Assembly: GCA_946885335.1 (NCBI GenBank)
Contig: CAMPGG010000162.1
Coordinates: forward strand, 1 to 7,493
Source of the DNA: an uncultured Chitinophagaceae bacterium
Lineage (GTDB): Bacteria; Bacteroidota; Bacteroidia; Chitinophagales; Chitinophagaceae
DNA: 7,493 nt
Reading direction: 5' to 3'
The first letter of the stretch is position 1. Each line of letters starts with the position of its first letter. The notes under the pieces were generated by a model, which worked only from the letters and a program-made list of their open reading frames with translations, searched no databases and had not been told where the DNA came from. This document shows positions 1-6,644 of this stretch, piece after piece. The position numbers and the translations under genes are program-made.

Positions 1-404
1 CTTGCATTTTGTAAATCAATTGTTTTGCCCATATTGGTAAAACCAACAGAAGATCGCGGTACCGCAATATCAAAATGATTAAAAATATAGGTGATAAAAC
101 CTGAGCAATCAAATCCTTCTGAGGGGTCTGTAGAAGCATATTTGTAAGGAACGTCTATTAATGTTTTGGCAAAGGCGATCAATTCAGCAGGTCTTGTATT
201 TCCAGTATTTATTGAATCATAAAATGGCTTGGGATCTTGCCCGATAATCCCTGCATCCCCGGTAAAAATGATATTACCATTGGATGCCGTATCGGCGACT
301 TCCTCCTCCGAGTCTGTCTTTGTTTCAGAACTACTACAATGCCAGTGCAGGATGATTAAAGAAACAGCCAAAAAAAATGCGGTAAATCTTTTAATCCCTT
401 TCAT
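1..404 (-). CDS. NlpC/P60 (C40) family peptidase, probable lipoprotein or envelope-anchored; 3' end cut by window edge
   Basis: Reading the minus strand from an ATG at 404 gives 134 uninterrupted residues up to the left edge. The N-terminus is a signal-like segment: Lys/Arg at 2-6, a hydrophobic stretch at about 7-19, and Cys23 followed by a Ser- and Glu-rich linker (SSSETKTDSEEE). From about residue 72 the start of an NlpC/P60 domain is clear. FDCSGF at 98-103 holds the probable catalytic Cys100, followed by the family's VPRSS at 115-119. The catalytic His and third polar residue lie beyond the window. Such enzymes usually cleave peptide bonds in peptidoglycan stems, typically next to D-Glu or meso-diaminopimelate; the exact substrate cannot be read here. 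The residues before Cys23 (HWH) are a poor lipobox, so lipidation is uncertain. No Shine-Dalgarno sequence precedes the ATG. The gene is divergent from fumC. Confidence 0.88.
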   Translation of the reverse strand, partial: MKGIKRFTAFFLAVSLIILHWHCSSSETKTDSEEEVADTASNGNIIFTGDAGIIGQDPKPFYDSINTGNTRPAELIAFAKTLIDVPYKYASTDPSEGFDCSGFITYIFNHFDIAVPRSSVGFTNMGKTIDLQNA

Positions 405-576
405 TAAATTATTGATTGAAAAATCATATTTCAAATAATCATGCCTGCTAAACAAATTCATTACCAGGTATATGCATGTATTTGATGAAAAGGCTGTATC
501 CGAGCTACCTAATGCAAATCAGCTAAGAATAATATCAATTGGGTTAATTTCGCATTTTTAAAAATCATTCCCCAAT

Positions 577-1980
577 ATGAGTTACAGAATAGAAAAAGAT
601 ACCATGGGTGAGGTACAAGTACCTTCAGAAGCCTTATATGGAGCCCAAACACAACGCAGCATTGAAAACTTCAAAATTGCACAGGATATAAACCGGATGC
701 CTAAAGAGATCATTGAAGCGTTCGCTTATTTAAAAAAAGCCGCGGCAATTACCAATCTTGAAGCAGGCGTGTTAGCAAAAGAAAAAGCGGATATGATCGG
801 TAAAGTCTGTGATGAAATCATTGAAGGACAGCACCGCGAATATTTTCCCCTTGTTGTTTGGCAAACGGGCAGCGGTACACAAAGTAATATGAATATGAAC
901 GAGGTTGTGGCTTACCGGGGGCATGTATTGAATGGCGGCCATTTAACAGACAAAGAAAAATTTCTTCATCCCAATGATGATGTCAATAAATCTCAATCGT
1001 CCAACGATACATTTCCAACAGCGATGCATATAGCCGCTTATAAAATGCTGGTGGAGAATACCATACCCGGGATTGAAAAACTGAGAGATACATTGGCTGC
1101 AAAAAGTAAAGAATTCATGCATGTGGTCAAAATAGGACGAACCCATTTTATGGATGCCACTCCCCTCACACTGGGACAGGAATTCAGCGGCTATGTGAGC
1201 CAGTTAGACCATGGATTAAAAGCTATTAAAAATACGCTTGCACATTTATCAGAACTGGCACTGGGCGGAACAGCTGTAGGTACAGGAATCAATACACCTG
1301 AAAATTATTCAGAAAATGTGGCTGGTCATATTGCCAGATTAACCGGTCTTCCATTTGTTTCAGCAGCCAATAAATTTGAAGCTTTGGCTGCGCATGATGC
1401 CATTGTGGAATCGCATGGCGCTTTAAAAACAGTTGCCGTTAGCCTGATGAAGATTGCAAATGATATTCGTATGCTTTCTTCCGGACCACGGTCAGGCATA
1501 GGCGAAATTCATATACCAGACAATGAGCCCGGATCATCCATCATGCCGGGCAAAGTAAACCCAACACAGTGCGAGGCACTGACCATGATCGCTGCACAGG
1601 TAATGGGTAATGATGTGGCTATCAGTATTGGCGGCGCAACAGGGCATTTTGAACTGAATGTTTTTAAACCAATGATGATTTATAATTTTTTACACAGCGC
1701 CAGGTTGCTGGGAGAAGGTTGTGTGAGTTTTAATGATAAATGTGCCACAGGTATTGAAGCTATCGAAGCCAATATTAAAAAGCATGTTGACAATTCGCTG
1801 ATGCTGGTAACGGCGCTGAATACACGAATTGGTTATTATAAAGCAGCTGAAATTGCGCAAAGAGCACATAAAGAAGGAACCACTTTAAAAGAAATGGCTG
1901 TAAAAACAGGTTATGTTACGCCGGAACAGTTTGATGAATGGGTAATCCCATCTCAAATGGTAGGCAAAACGGACAAGTAA
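577..1980 (+). CDS. fumC: Class II fumarate hydratase (fumarase C)
   Basis: This enzyme reversibly hydrates fumarate to L-malate in the TCA cycle; class II enzymes are cytoplasmic, iron-free homotetramers. The protein has 467 residues, the same length as E. coli FumC, and looks intact. Diagnostic segments occur in the expected order: the [13 protein letters not shown] substrate-binding stretch (98-110), [15 protein letters not shown] (131-145), GRTH with the catalytic-region His190 (187-190), and the fumarate lyase signature [12 protein letters not shown] (319-330), whose Ser pair 320-321 includes the catalytic base of the mobile loop. These separate fumarase from aspartase, argininosuccinate lyase and adenylosuccinate lyase, although aspartase is the closest relative. 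The ATG at 577 gives the usual N-terminus ([14 protein letters not shown]). No Shine-Dalgarno sequence is visible. The gene appears monocistronic, with a spacer upstream and an intrinsic terminator 32 bases after the stop. Confidence 0.97.
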   Translation: MSYRIEKDTMGEVQVPSEALYGAQTQRSIENFKIAQDINRMPKEIIEAFAYLKKAAAITNLEAGVLAKEKADMIGKVCDEIIEGQHREYFPLVVWQTGSGTQSNMNMNEVVAYRGHVLNGGHLTDKEKFLHPNDDVNKSQSSNDTFPTAMHIAAYKMLVENTIPGIEKLRDTLAAKSKEFMHVVKIGRTHFMDATPLTLGQEFSGYVSQLDHGLKAIKNTLAHLSELALGGTAVGTGINTPENYSENVAGHIARLTGLPFVSAANKFEALAAHDAIVESHGALKTVAVSLMKIANDIRMLSSGPRSGIGEIHIPDNEPGSSIMPGKVNPTQCEALTMIAAQVMGNDVAISIGGATGHFELNVFKPMMIYNFLHSARLLGEGCVSFNDKCATGIEAIEANIKKHVDNSLMLVTALNTRIGYYKAAEIAQRAHKEGTTLKEMAVKTGYVTPEQFDEWVIPSQMVGKTDK

Positions 1981-2011
1981 AAGATAATTTTTATCAGGAT
2001 GAATATAGATT

Positions 2012-2036
2012 AAGAAGGCTCAATGCCTTCTTTTTT
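2012..2036 (+). terminator. Intrinsic terminator of fumC
   Basis: A perfect 8-base-pair hairpin has arms AAGAAGGC (2012-2019) and GCCTTCTT (2025-2032) and a 5-base loop. The T tract at 2031-2036 overlaps the end of the 3' arm. It starts 32 bases after the fumC stop. The T tract lies on the plus-strand side and the opposite side has no comparable run, so it should act on plus-strand transcription. Confidence 0.85.
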
Positions 2037-2123
2037 AATGGGGGTCAGTCCAAAAAGCTCAATAAACCCGGATTTTTAACGTTTGTACTTTTACCCAGGC
2101 CCTGTCTAAACCATCAAAGTACT

Positions 2124-2354
2124 ATGAAAAACAACACAAGCCCCGTTTTCCATTTTAGCGCTTATCCATTGAGTGTCATTGGAGGAACATCCACTTCAAA
2201 ATTAAAAGTAAGCCGTTCAGCAAATGGCATCTGCCTAAAAGTTTTACCAGCATTGGATGTTATACCAGCAAGAATAAAATTAGCAGCCAAAGAACCCGAT
2301 ACGGTTTTACAGGCACACCAATGGGATATTGGCTGGTTCAATAATTATGAATAG
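2124..2354 (+). CDS. Hypothetical 76-residue protein
   Basis: I do not recognise this protein. The frame opens with ATG at 2124 and ends at TAG 2354. It stays open further upstream, but that extension would run through the fumC terminator and into fumC, so 2124 is the sensible start. The product is mixed and soluble-looking, with no membrane segment or signal peptide: a polar start (MKNNTSPVFHF), a Gly/Ser/Lys-rich middle, a hydrophobic stretch around VLPALDVIPARI, and an aromatic C-terminus (WDIGWFNNYE). The other two forward frames are quickly closed. A promoter-like TACTTTTA (2086-2093, one mismatch to TAnnTTTG) lies 30 bases before the ATG, without an obvious -33 element. It faces lspA with only four bases between the two stop codons. 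It could be a real small gene or a chance frame. Confidence 0.42.
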   Translation: MKNNTSPVFHFSAYPLSVIGGTSTSKLKVSRSANGICLKVLPALDVIPARIKLAAKEPDTVLQAHQWDIGWFNNYE

Positions 2355-2358
2355 CAGA

Positions 2359-3030
2359 TCAGGAAACCTGCACTTTATCAGAAACTTCTGAATTAGTTTC
2401 TACAGGTTTTGAGGTAATTACCGGCTCTTCCTTATGAAAAAATCGCTTTTGAAATATCAGCAGCGTTATTACACCGATTGAAATAGAAGCATCCGCAATA
2501 TTAAAAACAGGGCTGAAAAATTCAAATTCATTTCCACCTACAATAGGTACCCAGGAAGGATATGTTGAACGGATAATGGGGAAATACAACATGTCTACTA
2601 CTTTACCATGAAGAAAGCCTGCATATCCCTGTTCAGGAAACATGGTAGCAACCGTATGGTAATCCGTTTCGGAAAAGATCAAACCATAAAACATACTGTC
2701 TATTAAATTCCCTAAAGCACCAGCATAGATCAAAGCGGCACAAATAATAAATCCGCGGTGATATTTCTGAGCCACAATTCTGCCCAGGTACCAGGTACCG
2801 AAAATAACGGCGGCTAACCGGAATAAAGTCAGGATCATTTTGCCCCATTCACCACCAATCTTCCAACCCCAGGCCATTCCTTCATTCTCAATAAAATATA
2901 ACTGGAACCATTCAAGACCCATCACATTCATAACAGGACCAAAAGTAAACCCGGTCTTTATCCAGATTTTAAAGGCCTGGTCAACAATAAGGATCAATAA
3001 TATGATGAGAAATACATTTCTAAGCTTCAC
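2359..3030 (-). CDS. lspA: Lipoprotein signal peptidase (signal peptidase II), GTG start
   Basis: LspA is the inner-membrane aspartyl protease that removes signal peptides from diacylglyceryl-modified prolipoproteins. With the GTG start at 3030 it has 223 residues. Visible family features are Asp17 in the first membrane segment (VDQAFK), NEGMAWG (49-55, the NxGxAFG-like motif), GNLID with catalytic Asp111, KVVD (143-146) and FNIAD with catalytic Asp180. Four hydrophobic segments are visible, at about 6-24, 63-82, 91-110 and 176-193, followed by a polar tail rich in Glu, Lys and Ser. The aspartates are 69 residues apart, far more than in the proteobacterial enzyme, owing to inserted loop sequence. 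A longer reading frame starts with TTG at 3054, but that codon overlaps a perfect -7 promoter box, and the GTG gives the MKLRNV-type N-terminus expected for the family. It follows murF-alr after 80 bases. Confidence 0.95.
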   Translation of the reverse strand: MKLRNVFLIILLILIVDQAFKIWIKTGFTFGPVMNVMGLEWFQLYFIENEGMAWGWKIGGEWGKMILTLFRLAAVIFGTWYLGRIVAQKYHRGFIICAALIYAGALGNLIDSMFYGLIFSETDYHTVATMFPEQGYAGFLHGKVVDMLYFPIIRSTYPSWVPIVGGNEFEFFSPVFNIADASISIGVITLLIFQKRFFHKEEPVITSKPVETNSEVSDKVQVS

Positions 3031-3051
3031 TAATACAATTTTTTGGGTCAG

Positions 3052-3059
3052 CAAATATA
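3052..3059 (-). promoter_or_regulatory. Bacteroidota -7 box of the lspA promoter
   Basis: Read on the minus strand this is TATATTTG, a perfect match to the Bacteroidota sigma-A -7 consensus TAnnTTTG. It lies 21 bases upstream of the GTG chosen for lspA, which would leave a leader of roughly 15 bases. The -33 element is weak: TTTA rather than TTTG, 18 bases upstream of the box, where 19-21 is usual. The box overlaps the alternative TTG start at 3054. Confidence 0.55.
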
Positions 3060-3110
3060 GGCAGAACAGCCAAGAGATAAAGGGAGGGAAATCATAAAAA
3101 AGAAAGTGAC

Positions 3111-5591
3111 TTATTCTTCAAAATAAACACGTTGAACACGTTCTGAAATGCCTGTCATCAACTCATAGGGAATTGTTTCAGCCCATTGAGCCAGCTGTTG
3201 AACAGGTAATCCTTTACCAAAAATGATCACATCGTCCCCTTCATTTATCCCGTTGATATGGGTAATATTGATCATGGTCATGTCCATACAAACTGTTCCA
3301 ATTACAGGTGCCAATTGGCCATTGACAAGCATACTCCCGGCTCCATTTCCTAATCGTCTTGGATACCCATCCGCATAACCGATACGCACAGTTGCAATCA
3401 GCGATTCTTTGTCAACTTTTCCTTTGCGATTATATCCCACCGTTTCACCAGCTTTTACTCTTTTTATTTGGGCGATGGTCGATCGCAATGTTGCTACTGT
3501 TTCCAGTTGCAGGCCGGGATCGTTTGTCGGATCTACTCCATACATGCCAATGCCTAACCTAACCATATCCAATTGTAATTCAGGGTGACGAATTACTGCC
3601 GATGTATTGGATAAATGTTTTAAGAAAGGATAATGCAGATACGATGATATCATGGTTTCTGCGGTTTTAAAAAGCGCATATTGTTTAGCGGTAAATTCAT
3701 CCTCCTCAGCATCCTCGCTGGAAGCCAGGTGACTAAAAATACTTTTCACTTTTACAAATGGTTGCTGCAAATGGAATTTTAAATCCGATAATTCATCGAT
3801 GCTGAAACCAAGCCGGTTCATTCCTGTTTCAATTTCTAAATGAATGGGCCAGTCATTAAGACCCTGCATATCCAGGTATCGATTGAATGATTTCAAAAGC
3901 GGAACAGAAAATATTACCGGTTCAAGATTTTGTGAAACCAGAGCATCAAAAGAATTTTCTTCCACATTCAAAACCATGATAGGCAATTGAATGCCCGCCT
4001 GCCTTAATGTAACGCCTTCATCCGCATAAGCCACGCATAAATAATCCACTTTATGGTATTGCAATACACTGGCAATTTCCACTCCACCGCTGCCATAAGC
4101 AAAAGCTTTTACCATAGCCATGATCCGGGTTCCTGGTAGCAGGCGCTGTCGAAACTGGTTTAAGTTATTTGCCAGTGCTTTCAGGTCAATTTCCAAAACT
4201 GTTTGGTGAACTTTTTCTTCCAGCAGCCGAACGATCTTCTCAAATTGAAAAACCCTGGCACCTTTTACCAGTATGGTTTCATCTTTAAATAATCCCTGCC
4301 TGAAATCATTTTTAAAATCTTCTACACTATTAAAAAACACAGGCTTCACCTGGCTATCTGTTTTATTCAATAACGGGTCCAGGTATTTTGAAATAGCCGG
4401 GCCAATACCTATAACCCGGTCAACCTGATGACCAGATAATAACCTGGCAACCTGCGCATACAGATCAGCGTCAGAAAGACCAGATTGGAAAAGATCAGAA
4501 AGTATAACAGTCTTTTTTTCACGTCTTCCCTGCTGCTCTAAAAAATCAAGCGCAATATTTAATGAACTTAAATCCGCACTGTAACTGTCATTGATGATGG
4601 TACAATTGTTCAACCCATTTTTAAATTCAAGCCGCATATTAACGGCTTGCAAAGCCTTCATTCTTTGATGAATGTTTTGTGCGGGAATATTTAGGTATAA
4701 GCAAACACACCAGCAAGCAATGGCATTTTCCACGGAAGCATCATCGGTAAACGGAATTTCAGTTTCAATCAATTGATCCTGGTACCGGGCAATAATTAGG
4801 GTAGCAGCTTTTCGTTTACTGATACTTGTTATAGACAAAGTATTTTCACTTCCTCTGCCCCAGCTAAAAAACTTTTGCCGGTCTTTATCCCGCATTTGTT
4901 GAATGGCCTGCTTTACAATAGGTTGATCATTACTATAAATAATGACTTCTGCCTGTTGAAACAGCTTTAGCTTTTCAGTTGTTTTCTGTTGCTGATCCTT
5001 GAATCCGCGGCTATGCGCTTCACCAATATTTGTAATTATCCCAATGGTAGGTTGAATGATAGCCTGTAATTTATCCATCTCACCCGGTAAAGAAATACCG
5101 GCTTCAAAGATGGCAAGGTTATGCTGATCATTCATCTGCCATACACTTAATGGCACACCGATCTGTGAATTATAACTTTTTGGGCTTCTAACAATTTTAA
5201 AGTCGGGTGATAACACTTGCCAAAGCCACTCTTTTACGATAGTTTTTCCATTGCTGCCGGTTATCCCAATAACCGGGTAATGAAAATGACCGCGATGTTC
5301 GGCAGCAACTTTTTGCAAAGCATCAAGTGTATTGTCAACCTGCAAAAAAACAGCATGCGGGAAAAGAGAATCATCCCATTTTTTACTAACTACAAAAAAC
5401 CGAACACCTTTTTCATAAAGCAATGGAATGAAATCATGCCCGTCTCTTCGCGGGCCCTGTAAGGCAAAGAAAATTGTTTCAGCAGGTGTAATAATCTTCC
5501 TGCTGTCAGTTAATAGTTGGGAAATACCGGCATCCAAATCTATAACCCCGGCACCTACAATTCGGGCAATATTTTTAAGAGAATGGATCAA
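3111..5591 (-). CDS. murF-alr: Bifunctional UDP-MurNAc-tripeptide:D-Ala-D-Ala ligase / alanine racemase fusion, TTG start
   Basis: The 826-residue cytoplasmic protein joins two peptidoglycan enzymes. The N-terminal part (about 1-455) is MurF, which uses ATP to add D-Ala-D-Ala to UDP-MurNAc-tripeptide. It shows the P-loop GITGSNGKT (109-117, Lys116), TNIGEAH (187-193) and the NDSYSAD segment (334-340). The C-terminal part (about 463-826) is a PLP-dependent alanine racemase making D-Ala. It shows MVKAFAYGSG (493-502, PLP Lys495), MNRLGF (591-596), VRLGIGMYG (677-685), the second catalytic base Tyr720 in TVGYN, and CMDM (768-771). Both halves keep their key residues, so both are probably active. 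This fusion is well known in Bacteroidota. The start must be the TTG at 5591: an in-frame stop lies seven codons upstream, no ATG occurs before codon 153, and the N-terminus (IHSLKNI) fits MurF. terC ends 18 bases upstream, indicating co-transcription. Confidence 0.96.
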   Translation of the reverse strand: MIHSLKNIARIVGAGVIDLDAGISQLLTDSRKIITPAETIFFALQGPRRDGHDFIPLLYEKGVRFFVVSKKWDDSLFPHAVFLQVDNTLDALQKVAAEHRGHFHYPVIGITGSNGKTIVKEWLWQVLSPDFKIVRSPKSYNSQIGVPLSVWQMNDQHNLAIFEAGISLPGEMDKLQAIIQPTIGIITNIGEAHSRGFKDQQQKTTEKLKLFQQAEVIIYSNDQPIVKQAIQQMRDKDRQKFFSWGRGSENTLSITSISKRKAATLIIARYQDQLIETEIPFTDDASVENAIACWCVCLYLNIPAQNIHQRMKALQAVNMRLEFKNGLNNCTIINDSYSADLSSLNIALDFLEQQGRREKKTVILSDLFQSGLSDADLYAQVARLLSGHQVDRVIGIGPAISKYLDPLLNKTDSQVKPVFFNSVEDFKNDFRQGLFKDETILVKGARVFQFEKIVRLLEEKVHQTVLEIDLKALANNLNQFRQRLLPGTRIMAMVKAFAYGSGGVEIASVLQYHKVDYLCVAYADEGVTLRQAGIQLPIMVLNVEENSFDALVSQNLEPVIFSVPLLKSFNRYLDMQGLNDWPIHLEIETGMNRLGFSIDELSDLKFHLQQPFVKVKSIFSHLASSEDAEEDEFTAKQYALFKTAETMISSYLHYPFLKHLSNTSAVIRHPELQLDMVRLGIGMYGVDPTNDPGLQLETVATLRSTIAQIKRVKAGETVGYNRKGKVDKESLIATVRIGYADGYPRRLGNGAGSMLVNGQLAPVIGTVCMDMTMINITHINGINEGDDVIIFGKGLPVQQLAQWAETIPYELMTGISERVQRVYFEE

Positions 5592-5609
5592 TATGTTGGG
5601 GTAAATATT

Positions 5610-6578
5610 TTAGGAAACAGATTCATCCACTACATCTTCCGGTACACCTTTTTTCTTCATAAAAATAGAATAGAAGATGGAACCACCCAGGCAAAATAAT
5701 ATTACAGCCAGGGAAATAAAAACCTGGTCGGTTTTATCAAGCCATTGATTGATCCAATTTTCGCCCAGCATTTTGATACCGATAAATACAAGGACAATGG
5801 CGATACCCTGCGGGAGGTAATCGAACTTGGTAACGGCTCCACGCAACAAAAAGAAAAGTGGCCGCAAACCAAGAATGGCAAATATGTTAGAAGTATAGAT
5901 AACGAGTTTATCGCGGGAAATGCCCATGACGGCAGGAATACTATCAACCGCAAAAACAATATCTATAGCGGCAAGCATAATTACAACAACAAATAAAGTT
6001 GTATACGCAGGTCGTCCTTTTTCCCTCACAAGATATTTTCCATTTCCATCGTGTGGAACGAGTGGAAGAAATCGTTTTAAAAACAGGTAGACCTTACTTT
6101 TTTTAGGATCAAATTCTTCCTCTTCGGTGGACTTAAAGATTTTTATACCGGTATAAACCAGGAATGCGCCGAAAACGTAAAGTATCCAATGAAAACGATC
6201 AACCAAAGCCACACCTACCGTAATAAAAACAATGCGGAAAATAATGGCCATCAAAATCCCCATAAACAAAACCCTGCCGAAAAATTTTTCTTTAACGGAA
6301 AACGCGGAGAAGATAATAATGAAGACAAAAATATTATCAATACTCAGGCTCTTCTCCATGAGATAAGCACTGAAATATTCGAGGCCGGTAGCCGGGCCTT
6401 TTTCAAACCAAACAAAAATTCCAAAAGCAAGACCTAATGCAATCCAGAATAAACTGGTCCAGAGTGCATCTTTTAAACTGACTTTTTTATCTTTTTTTGT
6501 AAATAAACCAAGATCGACAATGATGGCTAAAAATAAAACGATTCCAAAAACCAAATACGTTATCTGCGTAGTGTTCAT
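5610..6578 (-). CDS. TerC/Alx family integral membrane protein
   Basis: The 322-residue inner-membrane protein belongs to the TerC family, close in length to E. coli Alx (321). About eight or nine hydrophobic segments are visible, for example 6-26, 37-58, 104-124, 130-147, 193-211, 227-246, 257-271 and 287-306. Family hallmarks are EKSLSIDN (75-82) and DIVFAVDSIPA (206-216), whose acidic residues Glu75, Asp81, Asp206 and Asp212 are the likely metal site, plus YTSNIFAILGLR (228-239). A polar loop (about 150-190) and a short acidic C-terminus follow the family pattern. Alx and relatives export Mn2+, and TerC proteins have been linked to metal loading of secreted enzymes and tellurite resistance; which applies here cannot be read. 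The ATG at 6578 is well placed behind a perfect -7 box. The implied leader is too short for a yybP-ykoY manganese riboswitch. murF-alr follows after 18 bases. Confidence 0.93.
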   Translation of the reverse strand: MNTTQITYLVFGIVLFLAIIVDLGLFTKKDKKVSLKDALWTSLFWIALGLAFGIFVWFEKGPATGLEYFSAYLMEKSLSIDNIFVFIIIFSAFSVKEKFFGRVLFMGILMAIIFRIVFITVGVALVDRFHWILYVFGAFLVYTGIKIFKSTEEEEFDPKKSKVYLFLKRFLPLVPHDGNGKYLVREKGRPAYTTLFVVVIMLAAIDIVFAVDSIPAVMGISRDKLVIYTSNIFAILGLRPLFFLLRGAVTKFDYLPQGIAIVLVFIGIKMLGENWINQWLDKTDQVFISLAVILFCLGGSIFYSIFMKKKGVPEDVVDESVS

Positions 6579-6596
6579 CCAGTAAAATTAAGGTTG

Positions 6597-6604
6597 CAAA
6601 GATA
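6597..6604 (-). promoter_or_regulatory. Bacteroidota -7 box of the terC promoter
   Basis: The minus strand reads TATCTTTG, a perfect TAnnTTTG box, 18 bases before the terC ATG. No TTTG occurs at the usual -33 distance; the nearest resemblance is TTGACC, which is too close. It sits in the 66-base gap between gldG and terC. The promoter would drive terC and murF-alr, leaving a leader of about a dozen bases. Confidence 0.6.
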
Positions 6605-6644
6605 CTTAGACCAATGGGTCAATCCTTAAAAAGGAAGATAAGTT

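Noticed and set aside
545..552. TAATTTCG as a fumC -7 promoter box
   Set aside because: It has one mismatch to TAnnTTTG and no TTTG at the right distance. One-mismatch hits are expected by chance in a spacer this long. The 405-576 spacer must hold divergent promoters, but I cannot place them.
1938..2123. Upstream extension of the 2124-2354 frame into the fumC end
   Set aside because: It overlaps the last 43 bases of fumC in another frame and crosses the intrinsic terminator; no support for translation.
2318..2332. Inverted repeat CCAAT-gggat-ATTGG as an lspA terminator
   Set aside because: Five pairs, mostly A:U-rich, no T tract on the minus strand, and it lies within the small reading frame.
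2784..2799. Tandem CCAGGTA repeat within lspA
   Set aside because: It simply encodes Gly-Thr-Trp-Tyr-Leu with similar codons; no sign of a wider repeat.
3095..3118. Possible terminator after murF-alr (AAGAA/TTCTT with a T run on the minus strand)
   Set aside because: Only five mostly A:U pairs with a nine-base loop, and the hairpin includes the stop codon; too weak to call.
6579..6644. Manganese (yybP-ykoY) riboswitch ahead of terC
   Set aside because: The gap is only 66 bases and the promoter leaves a leader of about a dozen bases, too short for that aptamer.
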